From contig NZ_CP037922.1 in assembly GCF_004355185.1 (NCBI RefSeq), positions 2,698,001 through 2,762,000 on the forward strand: a stretch of 64,000 bases of DNA. The letters are read 5' to 3'. The DNA is from Hymenobacter radiodurans (GTDB lineage Bacteria > Bacteroidota > Bacteroidia > Cytophagales > Hymenobacteraceae). Made by a program: the position numbers and the translations under genes. Positions within the stretch are counted from its first letter, which is position 1, and every line of letters begins with the position of its first letter. Positions 28,615 to 37,731 of this stretch are shown here, one piece after another. Below the pieces are notes generated by a model. The model saw nothing but the letters and a program-made list of their open reading frames with translations, had not been told where the DNA came from and did no database searches.

Positions 28615-29859
28615 TTGTCCGCTCCTATTCCTTCTTCTACTAGCTCACCAGTCAGGGCAACAGAGCCTACTGCTGCCGTGGCGTCCGCTTATCAGCCGAA
28701 AGCACCCGCCCAGCGCTGCACCCGGTGTATTATGGATAGCACCGTGCCTGGTATTCAGTTTGATACCCGCGGCGAATGCAGCTTCTGTGCTCTGCATGAC
28801 AAGTTAGATAAAGCTTTTCCGCTCGGTGAAGCCGGTCGCCAGCAAGTGCAAAAGCTCGCCGACGATATTAAGCGCGTGGGCCGGGGCAAGAAATACGACT
28901 GCGTACTGGGCGTAAGCGGCGGCCGAGACAGTTCGTTTACGCTCTGGTATTGCGTTACCAAGCTGAAGCTGCGCCCGCTGGCAGTGCACTTCAACGACGG
29001 CTTCGGTAACCCCGTAGCGGGCGAAAACATGGTGAAAGCTTGCCGCAAGCTGGGCGTAGAGCTGCGCACCATCACCTCCGACTGGCGCGAATCCAAAGAC
29101 CTCAAAATTGCCTTTCTCAAAGCCTCCACTCCGGATATGGAGGAAGGTACTGACCTCGGTATTGCTACCGCTTTGTATGGAGTAGCGGCCAAAGAAGGGA
29201 TTCAGCGCATCGTGATTGGCCAGAGCTTCCGCACCGAAGGCATCTGCCCATTATCCTGGAATTATTTGGATGGCCGCTACCTGAAAGCTGTGCACAAGCG
29301 TTTCGGCACGGTGCCGCTGCGGCCTTGGTCGCCCGCTGACCCAGGTTTCAATCTGGATTTGAAGGAGATGTTTTACTACGCCTTCGTGCGGCGCATTAAG
29401 ACGGTAACCTTGCTTTACCACATCGACTATGTGCGGGCTGATGTAGACGAGTTGATTGCCCGTGAACTGGACTGGGTAAATCCGGGCGCGCATTACTTCG
29501 ACGACCTCTACCAAAGCGTTATCTACTACCTCAACCGGACCAAATTCAACATTGATCGGCGGCTGTTCAACTATTCAGCGCTGGTGCGCTCAGGTCAGAT
29601 GTCGCGGGAAGAAGCATTGGAACGCACCGCTCACATCAATTCCATCGAAGACCCGCGCGTAATTGACCTCTGCATCAAGCGTCTTGGCCTGACTCGTGCG
29701 GAGTTCGATCAAATTGTGGCCACGCCACCCAAAACTTTCCGCGACTACCCAAACAACTATTCGCTCATTCGGCGGCTGCGCTGGCCGATCAAAGTGCTTA
29801 GTCAGCTGAATCTGATTCCAGAGTCAGCTTACGACAAGTATTTTAACTGCGGCGCTTAA
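28615..29859 (+). CDS. N-acetyl sugar amidotransferase (WbpG/PseA-like PP-loop enzyme)
   Basis: This protein of about 414 residues has an N-terminal zinc-ribbon-like CTRCIMDSTVPGI with a second pair in CSFCALHD. A PP-loop ATP pyrophosphatase follows, with SGGRDSSFT and, later, GQSFRTEG. The family (TIGR03573-type, WbpG/PseA/LegA relatives) uses ammonia to form amidino sugars in surface polysaccharides or pseudaminic/legionaminic acid derivatives. Those enzymes usually pair with HisH/HisF-like glutaminase and cyclase subunits; none is adjacent here, but a nitrilase is. No ATG lies upstream of the zinc motif, so the start is TTG 28615 or GTG 28678. The C-terminus, ending YFNCGA, is complete. 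Confidence 0.82.
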   Translation: MSAPIPSSTSSPVRATEPTAAVASAYQPKAPAQRCTRCIMDSTVPGIQFDTRGECSFCALHDKLDKAFPLGEAGRQQVQKLADDIKRVGRGKKYDCVLGVSGGRDSSFTLWYCVTKLKLRPLAVHFNDGFGNPVAGENMVKACRKLGVELRTITSDWRESKDLKIAFLKASTPDMEEGTDLGIATALYGVAAKEGIQRIVIGQSFRTEGICPLSWNYLDGRYLKAVHKRFGTVPLRPWSPADPGFNLDLKEMFYYAFVRRIKTVTLLYHIDYVRADVDELIARELDWVNPGAHYFDDLYQSVIYYLNRTKFNIDRRLFNYSALVRSGQMSREEALERTAHINSIEDPRVIDLCIKRLGLTRAEFDQIVATPPKTFRDYPNNYSLIRRLRWPIKVLSQLNLIPESAYDKYFNCGA

Positions 29860-29888
29860 GCATTGCTTTTCAGAAGTATACGCATACC

Positions 29889-29925
29889 AAAAAAGCCCCC
29901 CAGAAACTATCTGGGGGGCTTTTTA
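29889..29925. terminator. Bidirectional terminator, iterated-motif type
   Basis: AAAAAAGCCCCCCAGA ... TCTGGGGGGCTTTTT with equal six-base arms and a 5-base loop. It is placed between the amidotransferase (plus) and the convergent ferredoxin gene (minus). Confidence 0.92.
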
Positions 29926-29969
29926 TAGCTACTTTTGGAAAGCAGAGAATGCTTGCAAGCTGCCGGCTG

Positions 29970-30416
<447 letters not shown>

Positions 30417-30597
30417 CTAACCTTGTTTTAATTTTGAATGTTCAGCTTTGAGGGACGAATAACTAAAAAATCTCTTTTACTCCTGCTCTGGTTGAACGCC
30501 CATTGCGAGCAGACATCAACAACGCTAGTAGTACTGCGAAGCCCTTTAGCCATTCGGAGTACTACCCCGCCACTTCTCTCATTAGAATACTTGCACA

Positions 30598-31611
30598 ATG
30601 AATCATTTCGAACGCCTGGCCGCATTTATTAACCTCGGCCAGCGCCTGCGCCACCTCACCGAAGACGACAGAGATGACTTATATCGTCGGGCCCGCAACA
30701 ATAATTCGTGGTTTGATGCCCCCAACGTAGCCGCAGCTCTGGATGGGATTGCGCGCTTGCTGGAAGAACACAGCCTGCGCACCTGGGCTAGTCGTTACCC
30801 AGCGGAGGCTGCTACGCCCCGCGCCGTAGGCGTGGTGATGGCGGGCAATATCCCGCTGGTAGGCTTCCACGATTTGCTGTGCGTGGTGCTCAGCGGCCAC
30901 AATCTGTTGGCTAAACCCAGTTCCGATGACCGGTATCTGATGCACTGGATTGTGGGTGAGCTGACGCGGATTGAGCCACGCATGGCGGAGCGCATCACCT
31001 TCGTGGAGCGCCTGAATGCCGCCGATGCCTTCATTGCTACCGGCTCCGATAACACGGGCCGCTACTTCGAATATTATTTCCGCAACAAGCCCAACCTCAT
31101 CCGCCGCAACCGCACCAGCCTGGGCATCCTGACGGGCCAGGAAACTCCGGAGGAGCTAGCCGCCTTGGGTGCCGACATTTTTCAGTACTACGGCCTAGGC
31201 TGCCGCAATGTGTCGAAACTGTTGGTACCGAAAGACTACCGCTTCGATAAGCTGCTGGATAATTTACAGCCCTGGGAGCGCGTGCTGGAGCAGAACCGCT
31301 ACCAGAACAACTACGATTACAACAAGAGTATTCTGCTCGTAAACCGCGTGCCGCACTTCGACAATGGCTTCGTGCTGTTCACGGAAAGCGCCCAGCTCGT
31401 GTCGCCGATTTCGGTGGTGCATTACGGCACCTACCACGACGAGGCCGACCTTCAGCAGCAACTAGCGCAGGTAGCCAACCAAACGCAGTGCTTAGTATCG
31501 GCTGGGGGGCTTTTTCCAGGCAGCTTTGCCTTCGGGCAAGCCCAATGCCCCAGCGTAAGCGACTACGCCGATGGCGTGGATACGATGGCTTTTTTAACGT
31601 CGCTCCCGTAG
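30598..31611 (+). CDS. LuxC-like acyl-CoA reductase domain protein
   Basis: This 337-residue protein belongs to the LuxC acyl-CoA reductase group (aldehyde-dehydrogenase fold). The nucleotide-binding region is PRAVGVVMAGNIPLVGFHDLLCVV, and the likely nucleophile cysteine is in YGLGCRNVSKLLVP. LuxC reduces fatty acyl groups to aldehydes using NADPH. In Bacteroidota this smaller homologue is a conserved housekeeping gene next to a ferredoxin, with an unknown physiological substrate. The start is the ATG at 30598 (MNHFERLAAF). A six-G copy of the iterated motif in the 3-prime part (about 31503) is read in frame as GGLFPGS, with the G run intact. Confidence 0.85.
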   Translation: MNHFERLAAFINLGQRLRHLTEDDRDDLYRRARNNNSWFDAPNVAAALDGIARLLEEHSLRTWASRYPAEAATPRAVGVVMAGNIPLVGFHDLLCVVLSGHNLLAKPSSDDRYLMHWIVGELTRIEPRMAERITFVERLNAADAFIATGSDNTGRYFEYYFRNKPNLIRRNRTSLGILTGQETPEELAALGADIFQYYGLGCRNVSKLLVPKDYRFDKLLDNLQPWERVLEQNRYQNNYDYNKSILLVNRVPHFDNGFVLFTESAQLVSPISVVHYGTYHDEADLQQQLAQVANQTQCLVSAGGLFPGSFAFGQAQCPSVSDYADGVDTMAFLTSLP

Positions 31612-31719
31612 TAGTAAGAGCATAATAGCCCTTCAAGAGAACATTGTGAAGCCCGTTTCTACAGCTTATTACTTGCTCCTAAGCCAGCCATTCCCTGTCG
31701 CAACCAACCCTACTGCTTT

Positions 31720-32019
31720 ATGAACTCTGACTTTCCCGACGTCGAAACAATTGAGAAAGAGGCTATTCCCGGCCTGGCATTTCCGCACGATGATGTATTA
31801 AGCGACCCAGCACAACAACTCCAACGTCGCCACGATGCCGAACGCGCCTCAAAGCTTGGCAACTCGTATCAGGGTAAAGTGACGATCTATTTTCAAACTC
31901 ACGAAGGCATCACCAGACGCGTGCAAACCACCATTTGGGCCGTTCACGAGGAATACGTAACCTTAAAAGCCGGCATTACCCTCCCGCTGCGCTCCATCAT
32001 CCGATTCGATTTTCAATAA
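31720..32019 (+). CDS. Conserved hypothetical protein, 99 residues
   Basis: The N-terminal third is acidic and probably disordered (MNSDFPDVETIEKEAIPG). The C-terminal half is beta-rich: GKVTIYFQTHEGITRRVQTTIWAVHEEYVTLKAG, then LPLRSIIRFDF. The C-terminal pattern resembles small beta-barrel or Sm-like modules, but I do not recognise a named family. There is no signal peptide or membrane segment. It is separated from the reductase gene by 108 bases and has its own terminator. Confidence 0.65.
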   Translation: MNSDFPDVETIEKEAIPGLAFPHDDVLSDPAQQLQRRHDAERASKLGNSYQGKVTIYFQTHEGITRRVQTTIWAVHEEYVTLKAGITLPLRSIIRFDFQ

Positions 32020-32020
32020 G

Positions 32021-32057
32021 AAAAAAGCCCCCAGAAGACACCTGGGGGGCTTTTTTG
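32021..32057. terminator. Bidirectional terminator, iterated-motif type
   Basis: Six A, GCCCCCAG, a short loop, CTGGGGGGC and six T; the arms are five C and six G. It lies between the 99-residue protein gene (plus) and the nucleoside phosphorylase gene (minus). Confidence 0.9.
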
Positions 32058-32073
32058 CTTTAACAAAGTAGCC

Positions 32074-32946
32074 TTACACGCGGTCCAATGTTTTAGCAAT
32101 TAAGTCGTTCATGGTTTGCTCGGCGTTGGTGGCAAATTCGCCAGTAGCCCGGTTCGCCACAATGGCATTCAACGATACAATCTCGTGGCCCAGCATGCGA
32201 CCAAGTGCATAGTAACCAGCGGTTTCCATCTCGAAGTTTGTCAGGCGAAATTCGCCTTCAGCGCTTTCGTACCGGAAGTTCTGAAACTGCTTAATCAGGT
32301 CGGGCTGCCGTAAATCGAGGCGGAGTACGCGGCCCTGCGGGCCGTAGAAGCCAGGGCAAGTGAGCGTGTTGCCAGTCAGCATTCCGGCCCCAATCTGCTC
32401 CCGAATAAGGTCGTGGCCCCGCACGCAGTACGGGCGATAATCGAGCTGCAAAGCCTTTTGGATGCCAGTGCCTACTTCTACTTCCAAGCCGGTTTCTACC
32501 AGCGGATAAAACTGCATCAGGGCATCGAGGCCCACGCCGTGCTCCGTTACGAGGTGGGCGCCCAAGGGAATATCAGGCTGCAAAGCGCCGCTGGTACCCA
32601 CCCGAATGATGCGCAGCGTAATGCGCTCTTCCAAGGGCCGCGGCTCGCGGGTTACGAAGTCAATATTCACGAGTGCATCCAGCTCATTCAGCACGATATC
32701 AATGTTATCGGTGCCAATGCCAGTAGAAACAACCGCGATGCGCTTGCCCTTGTAGTAGCCTACATGGGTCACGAACTCGCGCTTGTTTACCTGCGTCTCG
32801 ATGGAGTCGAAGTGCTGGCTCACCAGTGCCACCCGATCCGGGTCGCCAACGGTGATAATGGTTTCGGAAATATGATCAGGCAGCAGGTTAAGGTGATACA
32901 CGCTGCCGTCGCGGTTCAGGATGAGCTCGGAGTCGAGAATAGGCAT
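32074..32946 (-). CDS. Nucleoside phosphorylase (uridine phosphorylase-like)
   Basis: This 290-residue member of the PNP/UDP phosphorylase family cleaves nucleosides with phosphate to give the base and ribose-1-phosphate. It shows the phosphate-binding TVGDPDRVALVSQHF, VVSTGIGTDNIDIVLNELDAL, RVGTSGALQPDIPLG and the late NFEMETAGYYALGRML, in which the E/M/E set contacts the ribose. Uridine phosphorylase is the nearest characterised relative; the base preference is not certain. The ATG at 32944-32946 (MPILDSELI) is chosen over an upstream in-frame start. The gene stands alone between a terminator and the divergent glutamate dehydrogenase gene. Confidence 0.88.
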   Translation of the reverse strand: MPILDSELILNRDGSVYHLNLLPDHISETIITVGDPDRVALVSQHFDSIETQVNKREFVTHVGYYKGKRIAVVSTGIGTDNIDIVLNELDALVNIDFVTREPRPLEERITLRIIRVGTSGALQPDIPLGAHLVTEHGVGLDALMQFYPLVETGLEVEVGTGIQKALQLDYRPYCVRGHDLIREQIGAGMLTGNTLTCPGFYGPQGRVLRLDLRQPDLIKQFQNFRYESAEGEFRLTNFEMETAGYYALGRMLGHEIVSLNAIVANRATGEFATNAEQTMNDLIAKTLDRV

Positions 32947-33108
32947 AGGAAGTGGGATTAGAAAGTGGCGCGAAGGCGGCAAATTAGTCATAACCTGTTA
33001 CGCAGCGGCTCAGGCATAGTTTGCGGGCCCCTGCTCTTCCAATTGAGATACAACTGATTTCGAACTTCACTCGTTGGAATTAAGATACATTCACCAACAC
33101 CCCATCCC

Positions 33109-34533
33109 ATGAGCAACACCCAGATTCAGGGAAAAGACTTTTATAATAGTGTGCTGCAGTTCTATGATCAGGCCGCGCAGTTTTCAAAACTTGATCCTGG
33201 CATTCTTTCTCAGATCAAGGCTTGCAACAGCATTTACAAGGTTAATTTCCCGGTAGAAGTTGATGGGCATGTGCAGGTTTTTGAGGGAATACGGGTACAG
33301 CACAGCCACCACAAGCTACCCAGCAAAGGTGGTATTCGCTACAGCGTGTATGTAGATGAAGAGGAAGTAATGGCCCTGGCTACGCTCATGACCTTCAAAT
33401 GCGCCCTCGTCGATGTTCCGTTTGGCGGGGCAAAAGGTGGCGTCAAAATCAACCCCCGCACCAGTTCCGTAGAGACACTGGAGCGCGTGACTCGCCGCTA
33501 TGCAAGCGAGTTGATCAAGAAAAATCTCATTGGTCCGGGCATGGACGTGCCTGCCCCCGATTACGGTACAGGCAGCCGCGAAATGGCCTGGATTGCCGAC
33601 ACGTATCTAGCGTTCAAATTTGGCGACACCAACGCGCTGGGCTGCGTAACAGGCAAGCCCGTGGGCCAAGGTGGTATCCGCGGCCGGACTGAAGCTACTG
33701 GTCTGGGCGTATTCTTCGGCTTGCGCGAGCTGCTAGCCGACAACGAACTCCTGAAAAAACTCGGGATGACGAGCGGTATGGCCGGCAAACGAATTATCGT
33801 ACAAGGTCTGGGCAATGTAGGCTACCACGCGGCGCACTTCTGCGAGCTGGAGGGCGCCATCATAACGGGGATTGCAGAGCGCGAGGGGGGCATTTTTAAC
33901 GCCGATGGCCTCGATGTAGCCGCCGTGTTTAAGCACCGCAACGAAAGTGGCTCCATTCTTAATTATCCCGGCGCGCAAAACGTAGCGGAAGCTAGTCAAT
34001 TGCTGGAGTATGAGTGTGATGTACTCTTGCCCGCCGCGCTGGAAAACCAGATTCACGCTGGTAATGCCGCTCGCATTAAAGCCAAGATAATTGCGGAAGG
34101 CGCCAATGGCCCTACTACCAAGGATGCCGAGAAGATTCTGCTCGAACGCGGCGTTGTTATCCTCCCCGACCTTTATCTCAACGCGGGGGGCGTTACGGTT
34201 TCGTACTTCGAGTGGCTAAAGAATCTCTCAAATGTGCGCTTTGGTCGCATGGGCAAACGGGCGGAAGAAGCGTCTCTCCGCCGTCTTGTAACCACTATCG
34301 AGCAGACCACCGGCAAGAGCATCAGCGCTCAGGAACGGGAGCTAATCATTCAGGGCGCCGATGAGACCAGCCTCGTGCGCTCGGGCCTAGAAGACACTAT
34401 GATTGTGGCTTATCATGAGATTAGGGAGGTAATGCATCAGATTAAGGGCATTGAAGATCTGCGCACTGCCGCCTTCTATAGTGCCATTGAGAAAGTAGGC
34501 GTCAGCTATCAGTCATTGGGTATATTCCCATAA
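33109..34533 (+). CDS. Glutamate/leucine dehydrogenase
   Basis: This 474-residue amino-acid dehydrogenase of the Glu/Leu/Phe/Val family most likely interconverts glutamate and 2-oxoglutarate plus ammonia. Visible signatures are LPSKGGIRYS and FKCALVDVPFGGAKGGV, with the substrate-binding and catalytic lysines. The aspartate loop is GPGMDVPAPDYGTG, the NAD-binding core is VQGLGNVGYHAAHFCE, and EGANGPTT and LPDLYLNAGGVTVSYFEW follow. Length and start (MSNTQIQGKDFYN) are normal. A G6C motif copy is in frame (GGIFNADGL). A perfect palindrome terminator follows. Confidence 0.93.
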   Translation: MSNTQIQGKDFYNSVLQFYDQAAQFSKLDPGILSQIKACNSIYKVNFPVEVDGHVQVFEGIRVQHSHHKLPSKGGIRYSVYVDEEEVMALATLMTFKCALVDVPFGGAKGGVKINPRTSSVETLERVTRRYASELIKKNLIGPGMDVPAPDYGTGSREMAWIADTYLAFKFGDTNALGCVTGKPVGQGGIRGRTEATGLGVFFGLRELLADNELLKKLGMTSGMAGKRIIVQGLGNVGYHAAHFCELEGAIITGIAEREGGIFNADGLDVAAVFKHRNESGSILNYPGAQNVAEASQLLEYECDVLLPAALENQIHAGNAARIKAKIIAEGANGPTTKDAEKILLERGVVILPDLYLNAGGVTVSYFEWLKNLSNVRFGRMGKRAEEASLRRLVTTIEQTTGKSISAQERELIIQGADETSLVRSGLEDTMIVAYHEIREVMHQIKGIEDLRTAAFYSAIEKVGVSYQSLGIFP

Positions 34534-34553
34534 GCCTAGATGCTTTTCGAAAG

Positions 34554-34607
34554 AACCAAAAACAGAAAAGGTCGCACCATATGGTGCGACCTTTTCTGTT
34601 TTTGGTT
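34554..34607. terminator. Bidirectional terminator that is a perfect 54-base palindrome
   Basis: Positions 34554-34607 form a palindrome with 27-base arms, no mismatch and no loop bases (centre caccat|atggtg). A-rich and T-rich outer parts flank a GC-rich core. It separates the convergent glutamate dehydrogenase and trhO genes, so it can terminate both. It is unrelated to the GGGGGGC terminators. Confidence 0.9.
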
Positions 34608-34637
34608 TGTGTTAAGTGAAATGCCTGTTAGCGCCTC

Positions 34638-35591
34638 TTAATATGATGGAGCGCGGTAGGAAACCAGGCCTTGTTCGGGACGATAGTTGTTGCTCAGCTT
34701 CGGATACGTGCCAGTGCCATCATACGCCCGTTTATCAGGGTGGGCTTGGCAAGTAGTTGAGCAAGCTCCTTCTAGTTCATGACCACAGTTTTCGCAGAGA
34801 GCTAGATGGGCGTTGCAGTGCGGATTGGCACAGTTCACCAGCCTGTCGGAAGGCGCATGGCAATGGTGGCAATAAGAGATAATGGTGGGATTGACGCTGT
34901 TCACATCTACCGCCACGCGGTTGTCGAAGACATAGCATTTGCCCTCAAAATCTTCGCCGCCCTCTTCAATTCCGTACTTGATGATACCACCGTGGAGTTG
35001 GTACACGTTCTCAAAACCCTGCTCCAGTAAGTAGGCGCTGGCTTTTTCGCATTTGACGCCGCCAGTGCAATACGTCAGAATTTTCTTGTCCTTAAATTCC
35101 TTCAGCCGCTCTACCCGCTCGGGGAAGTCGCGGAAGTTTTCCATATCCAAGGTGACGGCGTTTTTGAAACGACCTACGTTGTATTCGTAGTCGGAACGCA
35201 CATCTACCACTACCACATCATCGCGGTCTTTGAGTTCCTTAAACTCCTGCGGTGAAAGATGTTGCCCAGTGCGCAAGTGCGGCCGCACATGACGCAGGCT
35301 ACTGTGCACAATTTCAGGCTTCACGCGAACATGCAGCTTTTGAAAGGTATGCGCAGGCGCTTCGTCAACCTTAAACTCTAAGGCAGCGAAGCGCGGATCG
35401 GCTTTTACAATCTGCATATACTCCTCACAATCAGCCGCCAGCCCCGACACCGTACCATTGAGACCTTCAGCCGCCACAATGATGCGACCTAACAGCTTCA
35501 AACGCAGACACAGCCGATGATGCTCCTCGCGGAACGCCTCCGGATTTTCAATCGGTGAATAGCAGTAGTAAAGCAGAACGCGATAATCCAT
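34638..35591 (-). CDS. trhO: TrhO: tRNA uridine-34 hydroxylase (rhodanese family)
   Basis: This 317-residue protein of the YceA/TrhO family catalyses oxygen-dependent 5-hydroxyuridine formation at tRNA position 34. An N-terminal acylphosphatase-like domain (VLLYYCYSPIENPEAFREEHH, GRIIVAAEGLNGTVSG) is followed by a rhodanese domain with the active-site loop YCTGGVKCEKASAYL. A cysteine-rich tail (YCHHCHAPSD, CANPHCNAHLALCENCGHEL) probably binds zinc, as in longer family members. The frame is complete, and the start MDYRVLLYY is the usual one. Confidence 0.95.
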   Translation of the reverse strand: MDYRVLLYYCYSPIENPEAFREEHHRLCLRLKLLGRIIVAAEGLNGTVSGLAADCEEYMQIVKADPRFAALEFKVDEAPAHTFQKLHVRVKPEIVHSSLRHVRPHLRTGQHLSPQEFKELKDRDDVVVVDVRSDYEYNVGRFKNAVTLDMENFRDFPERVERLKEFKDKKILTYCTGGVKCEKASAYLLEQGFENVYQLHGGIIKYGIEEGGEDFEGKCYVFDNRVAVDVNSVNPTIISYCHHCHAPSDRLVNCANPHCNAHLALCENCGHELEGACSTTCQAHPDKRAYDGTGTYPKLSNNYRPEQGLVSYRAPSY

Positions 35592-35709
35592 CTCTGAAAT
35601 GGTGTTTTGTGCTACGAGTGAATGCTAAATTAGGCACGAAGGGTTCCGGGGGGCTTTTTTTCGCGTGGCTAAACACAAGTCACGTTTCACCCTTCCCAAA
35701 AGTCAGTCC

Positions 35710-36342
35710 CTAAACTTTCGCGGCGGGGTTCCCGAATACCGTCTGGTTGGCTGCTACATCAGCTACTACAACCGAGCCAGCACCCACGCGGGCTTTTGCG
35801 CCGATCTTGACGCCCCCAACGATTATAGCGCCCGGGCCGATAAACGCCTGCTCAGCCAGCACGGCACCTGCATTAACGATGGCTCCAGCGCCGACCTGCA
35901 CAAAGTCGGCTAGTTCTACCTGCACGTCAATTACGGCATTGGCCCCGATCAGGCAGCTATTGCCCATTTTGCTATTGCTGGATACGACGGCTCCAGCCCC
36001 AACGAGGTTGCCATGACCCAGCCACGCCTGTTCCGAAACGCTAGCGCGGGCATGAATGGCATTCACCGGCACCACCTCATACTCGTCGCGGAGCATATTG
36101 GTGAGGCTGCGGCGACTGGCCGTATCCTCGGTGGCCACGAACACTTCGCACTTTTTGCCCAATAGCTTGAGCAATTCGCGGTCGTCGGTGTTGCCCATCA
36201 CGGGCACGTTGTTTAGCTCGGTATTCTGCAGCTTAGCATCGTCGTCGAGCAGACAATACACGACTACATCGTTGCTTTGAAAGGCATCTAGTGCCGTTGC
36301 ACCCAGGCTTTGTGCGCCCAAAATGATTACTGGATTTTCCAT
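35710..36342 (-). CDS. PglD-like hexapeptide acyltransferase
   Basis: The protein of 210 residues has an N-terminal Rossmann-like nucleotide-sugar-binding part (MENPVIILGAQSLGATALD, VYCLLDDD). A left-handed beta helix follows, with hexapeptide repeats (VGAGAVVSSNSKMGNSCLIG, FIGPGAIIVGGVKIGAKARVGAGSVV) and the end NQTVFGNPAAKV. This is the PglD/NeuD layout, enzymes that N-acetylate amino sugars using acetyl-CoA. It is not inside a glycan cluster here, so the substrate is open. The ATG at 36340-36342 is chosen; an iterated-motif copy is centred about 13 bases upstream of it. Confidence 0.85.
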   Translation of the reverse strand: MENPVIILGAQSLGATALDAFQSNDVVVYCLLDDDAKLQNTELNNVPVMGNTDDRELLKLLGKKCEVFVATEDTASRRSLTNMLRDEYEVVPVNAIHARASVSEQAWLGHGNLVGAGAVVSSNSKMGNSCLIGANAVIDVQVELADFVQVGAGAIVNAGAVLAEQAFIGPGAIIVGGVKIGAKARVGAGSVVVADVAANQTVFGNPAAKV

Positions 36343-36459
36343 GCGAAGCGAAAATGCCCCCCAGGGGCGATTTTTTCTAAACTGCAAAGATACATCCTGC
36401 TGCGAGCGGGGCCAAGTATTGGGCAATAGTCAGCAAGTATTGCTATCGAAAACCAATAC

Positions 36460-37731
36460 CTACTCAGCCCTAAAGCGAGGAAGCCAGCGGGCCACGTACT
36501 CATTCTGGAGCAGCAGAAACACCAGATACGGCAGCAATACCGCCCGATAGCGGTTTAAAGTACCCAGGTTAGGGGTGCTCAGTCCAAGTAAAGCAGCTAA
36601 AGCGAGGCAGTATAGTACCAAAACTACGACCAGCGCGAACGGTAGATAACCGGGGACCCGGCGAGCCAATGCCACCAGAGTGACGCTAATTAGTAACAGC
36701 AAAGCCAGGTTTTCGAGACCAGCTACTATATATAAAAGCTGTTTATCCTCCCCAAGCCAGGGGCGAGTAATGGTACTTATTATGGCTTTCGGTGCATAGC
36801 TAAGCATGCTTTCCAACGTAGGCTTTAAGTCGGCGTACTCAATATGAGGGCGTGTTTGGGAGGCTCTTAGCAATTGGTAATAGTTGTTGCTGAGCTGATT
36901 AGTAAACTTATTAACGCGAAGAACGGGGAATATTTCAGCCGCCACCCGCATACCTCCCACCAGCACTACCACGATAACGGCCAACTGCACCAGCCAATGC
37001 CGGGCGCGGCCAAAAAGCTGTTGCAGCAGATGCACTACAATAAGACTGCTTAATCCGCCCAAAAGCAGACCGGCAAAGAAAAAGCGCATTTTGAAGTGCA
37101 ACCAAGCTAGCAGCAGAGCCCCAACAATCCCTGCTAGTCGAATGGGTTGACCACCATACAGCCAACCTACAACCAATGCGGTGAGCCAAGCCCCACTCCC
37201 TATTAGCAGGCTCTCTTTTGTGATGCCAGCCGACCAATACACCACTGACGGCCATGCCAGCCATGCTATTGCCGCCGCTGCTAATGGTACTTGAGGCAAA
37301 TACTTTTCTACCGCCCGCACCAACTGCCAGCTGCCCACGAAACTAAACAGGCTTAAATAAGCTCCATTCACAAACGGATTCCCCAGTGACCCCAGATTCA
37401 ATACCGACAGAATCTTGATGATAAAGAAGGTATTTGAAAAGCCGTGAAAAATAAGCTTTTCCCCATAGCCATGGAATTCTTCACCCAGCAGTGTATGCAG
37501 CCAGGCACCAGGATTATCCCATAGTTGGGCGTTGAGTAGTCTCCCCCAGAACTGAAAGTAATCGGCGTCACCGGTGAGTGCCAGGCACGCAGCGGTACCC
37601 GCCAGGAGCCTGAGCCCCAATGCAGGCAGCAGCACCTTGCGCAACGCAGAAACGCGGGCTTGCCGCCGCAGCCAGTAGGCTAGCGCTACCACTAATAGAA
37701 TATTCAGCCCGATGGCAACTACGATCTTCAC
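36460..37731 (-). CDS. Polytopic membrane protein, possible GT-C-like glycosyltransferase
   Basis: This 423-residue protein has about ten hydrophobic segments. Between the middle helices is PSVVYWSAGITKESLL, and near the end are STPNLGTLNRYRAVLLPYLVFLLLQN and a loop with NYYQLLRAS. The NRYR.PYL ending and the WxxGIxKE motif occur in uncharacterised Bacteroidota membrane proteins related to O-antigen or GT-C enzymes. I do not assign a reaction. The start is GTG at 37729-37731, which overlaps the stop of the DUF2851 gene as GTGA, so the two are translationally coupled. The start region also carries a GGGGGGC motif. Confidence 0.7.
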   Translation of the reverse strand: MKIVVAIGLNILLVVALAYWLRRQARVSALRKVLLPALGLRLLAGTAACLALTGDADYFQFWGRLLNAQLWDNPGAWLHTLLGEEFHGYGEKLIFHGFSNTFFIIKILSVLNLGSLGNPFVNGAYLSLFSFVGSWQLVRAVEKYLPQVPLAAAAIAWLAWPSVVYWSAGITKESLLIGSGAWLTALVVGWLYGGQPIRLAGIVGALLLAWLHFKMRFFFAGLLLGGLSSLIVVHLLQQLFGRARHWLVQLAVIVVVLVGGMRVAAEIFPVLRVNKFTNQLSNNYYQLLRASQTRPHIEYADLKPTLESMLSYAPKAIISTITRPWLGEDKQLLYIVAGLENLALLLLISVTLVALARRVPGYLPFALVVVLVLYCLALAALLGLSTPNLGTLNRYRAVLLPYLVFLLLQNEYVARWLPRFRAE

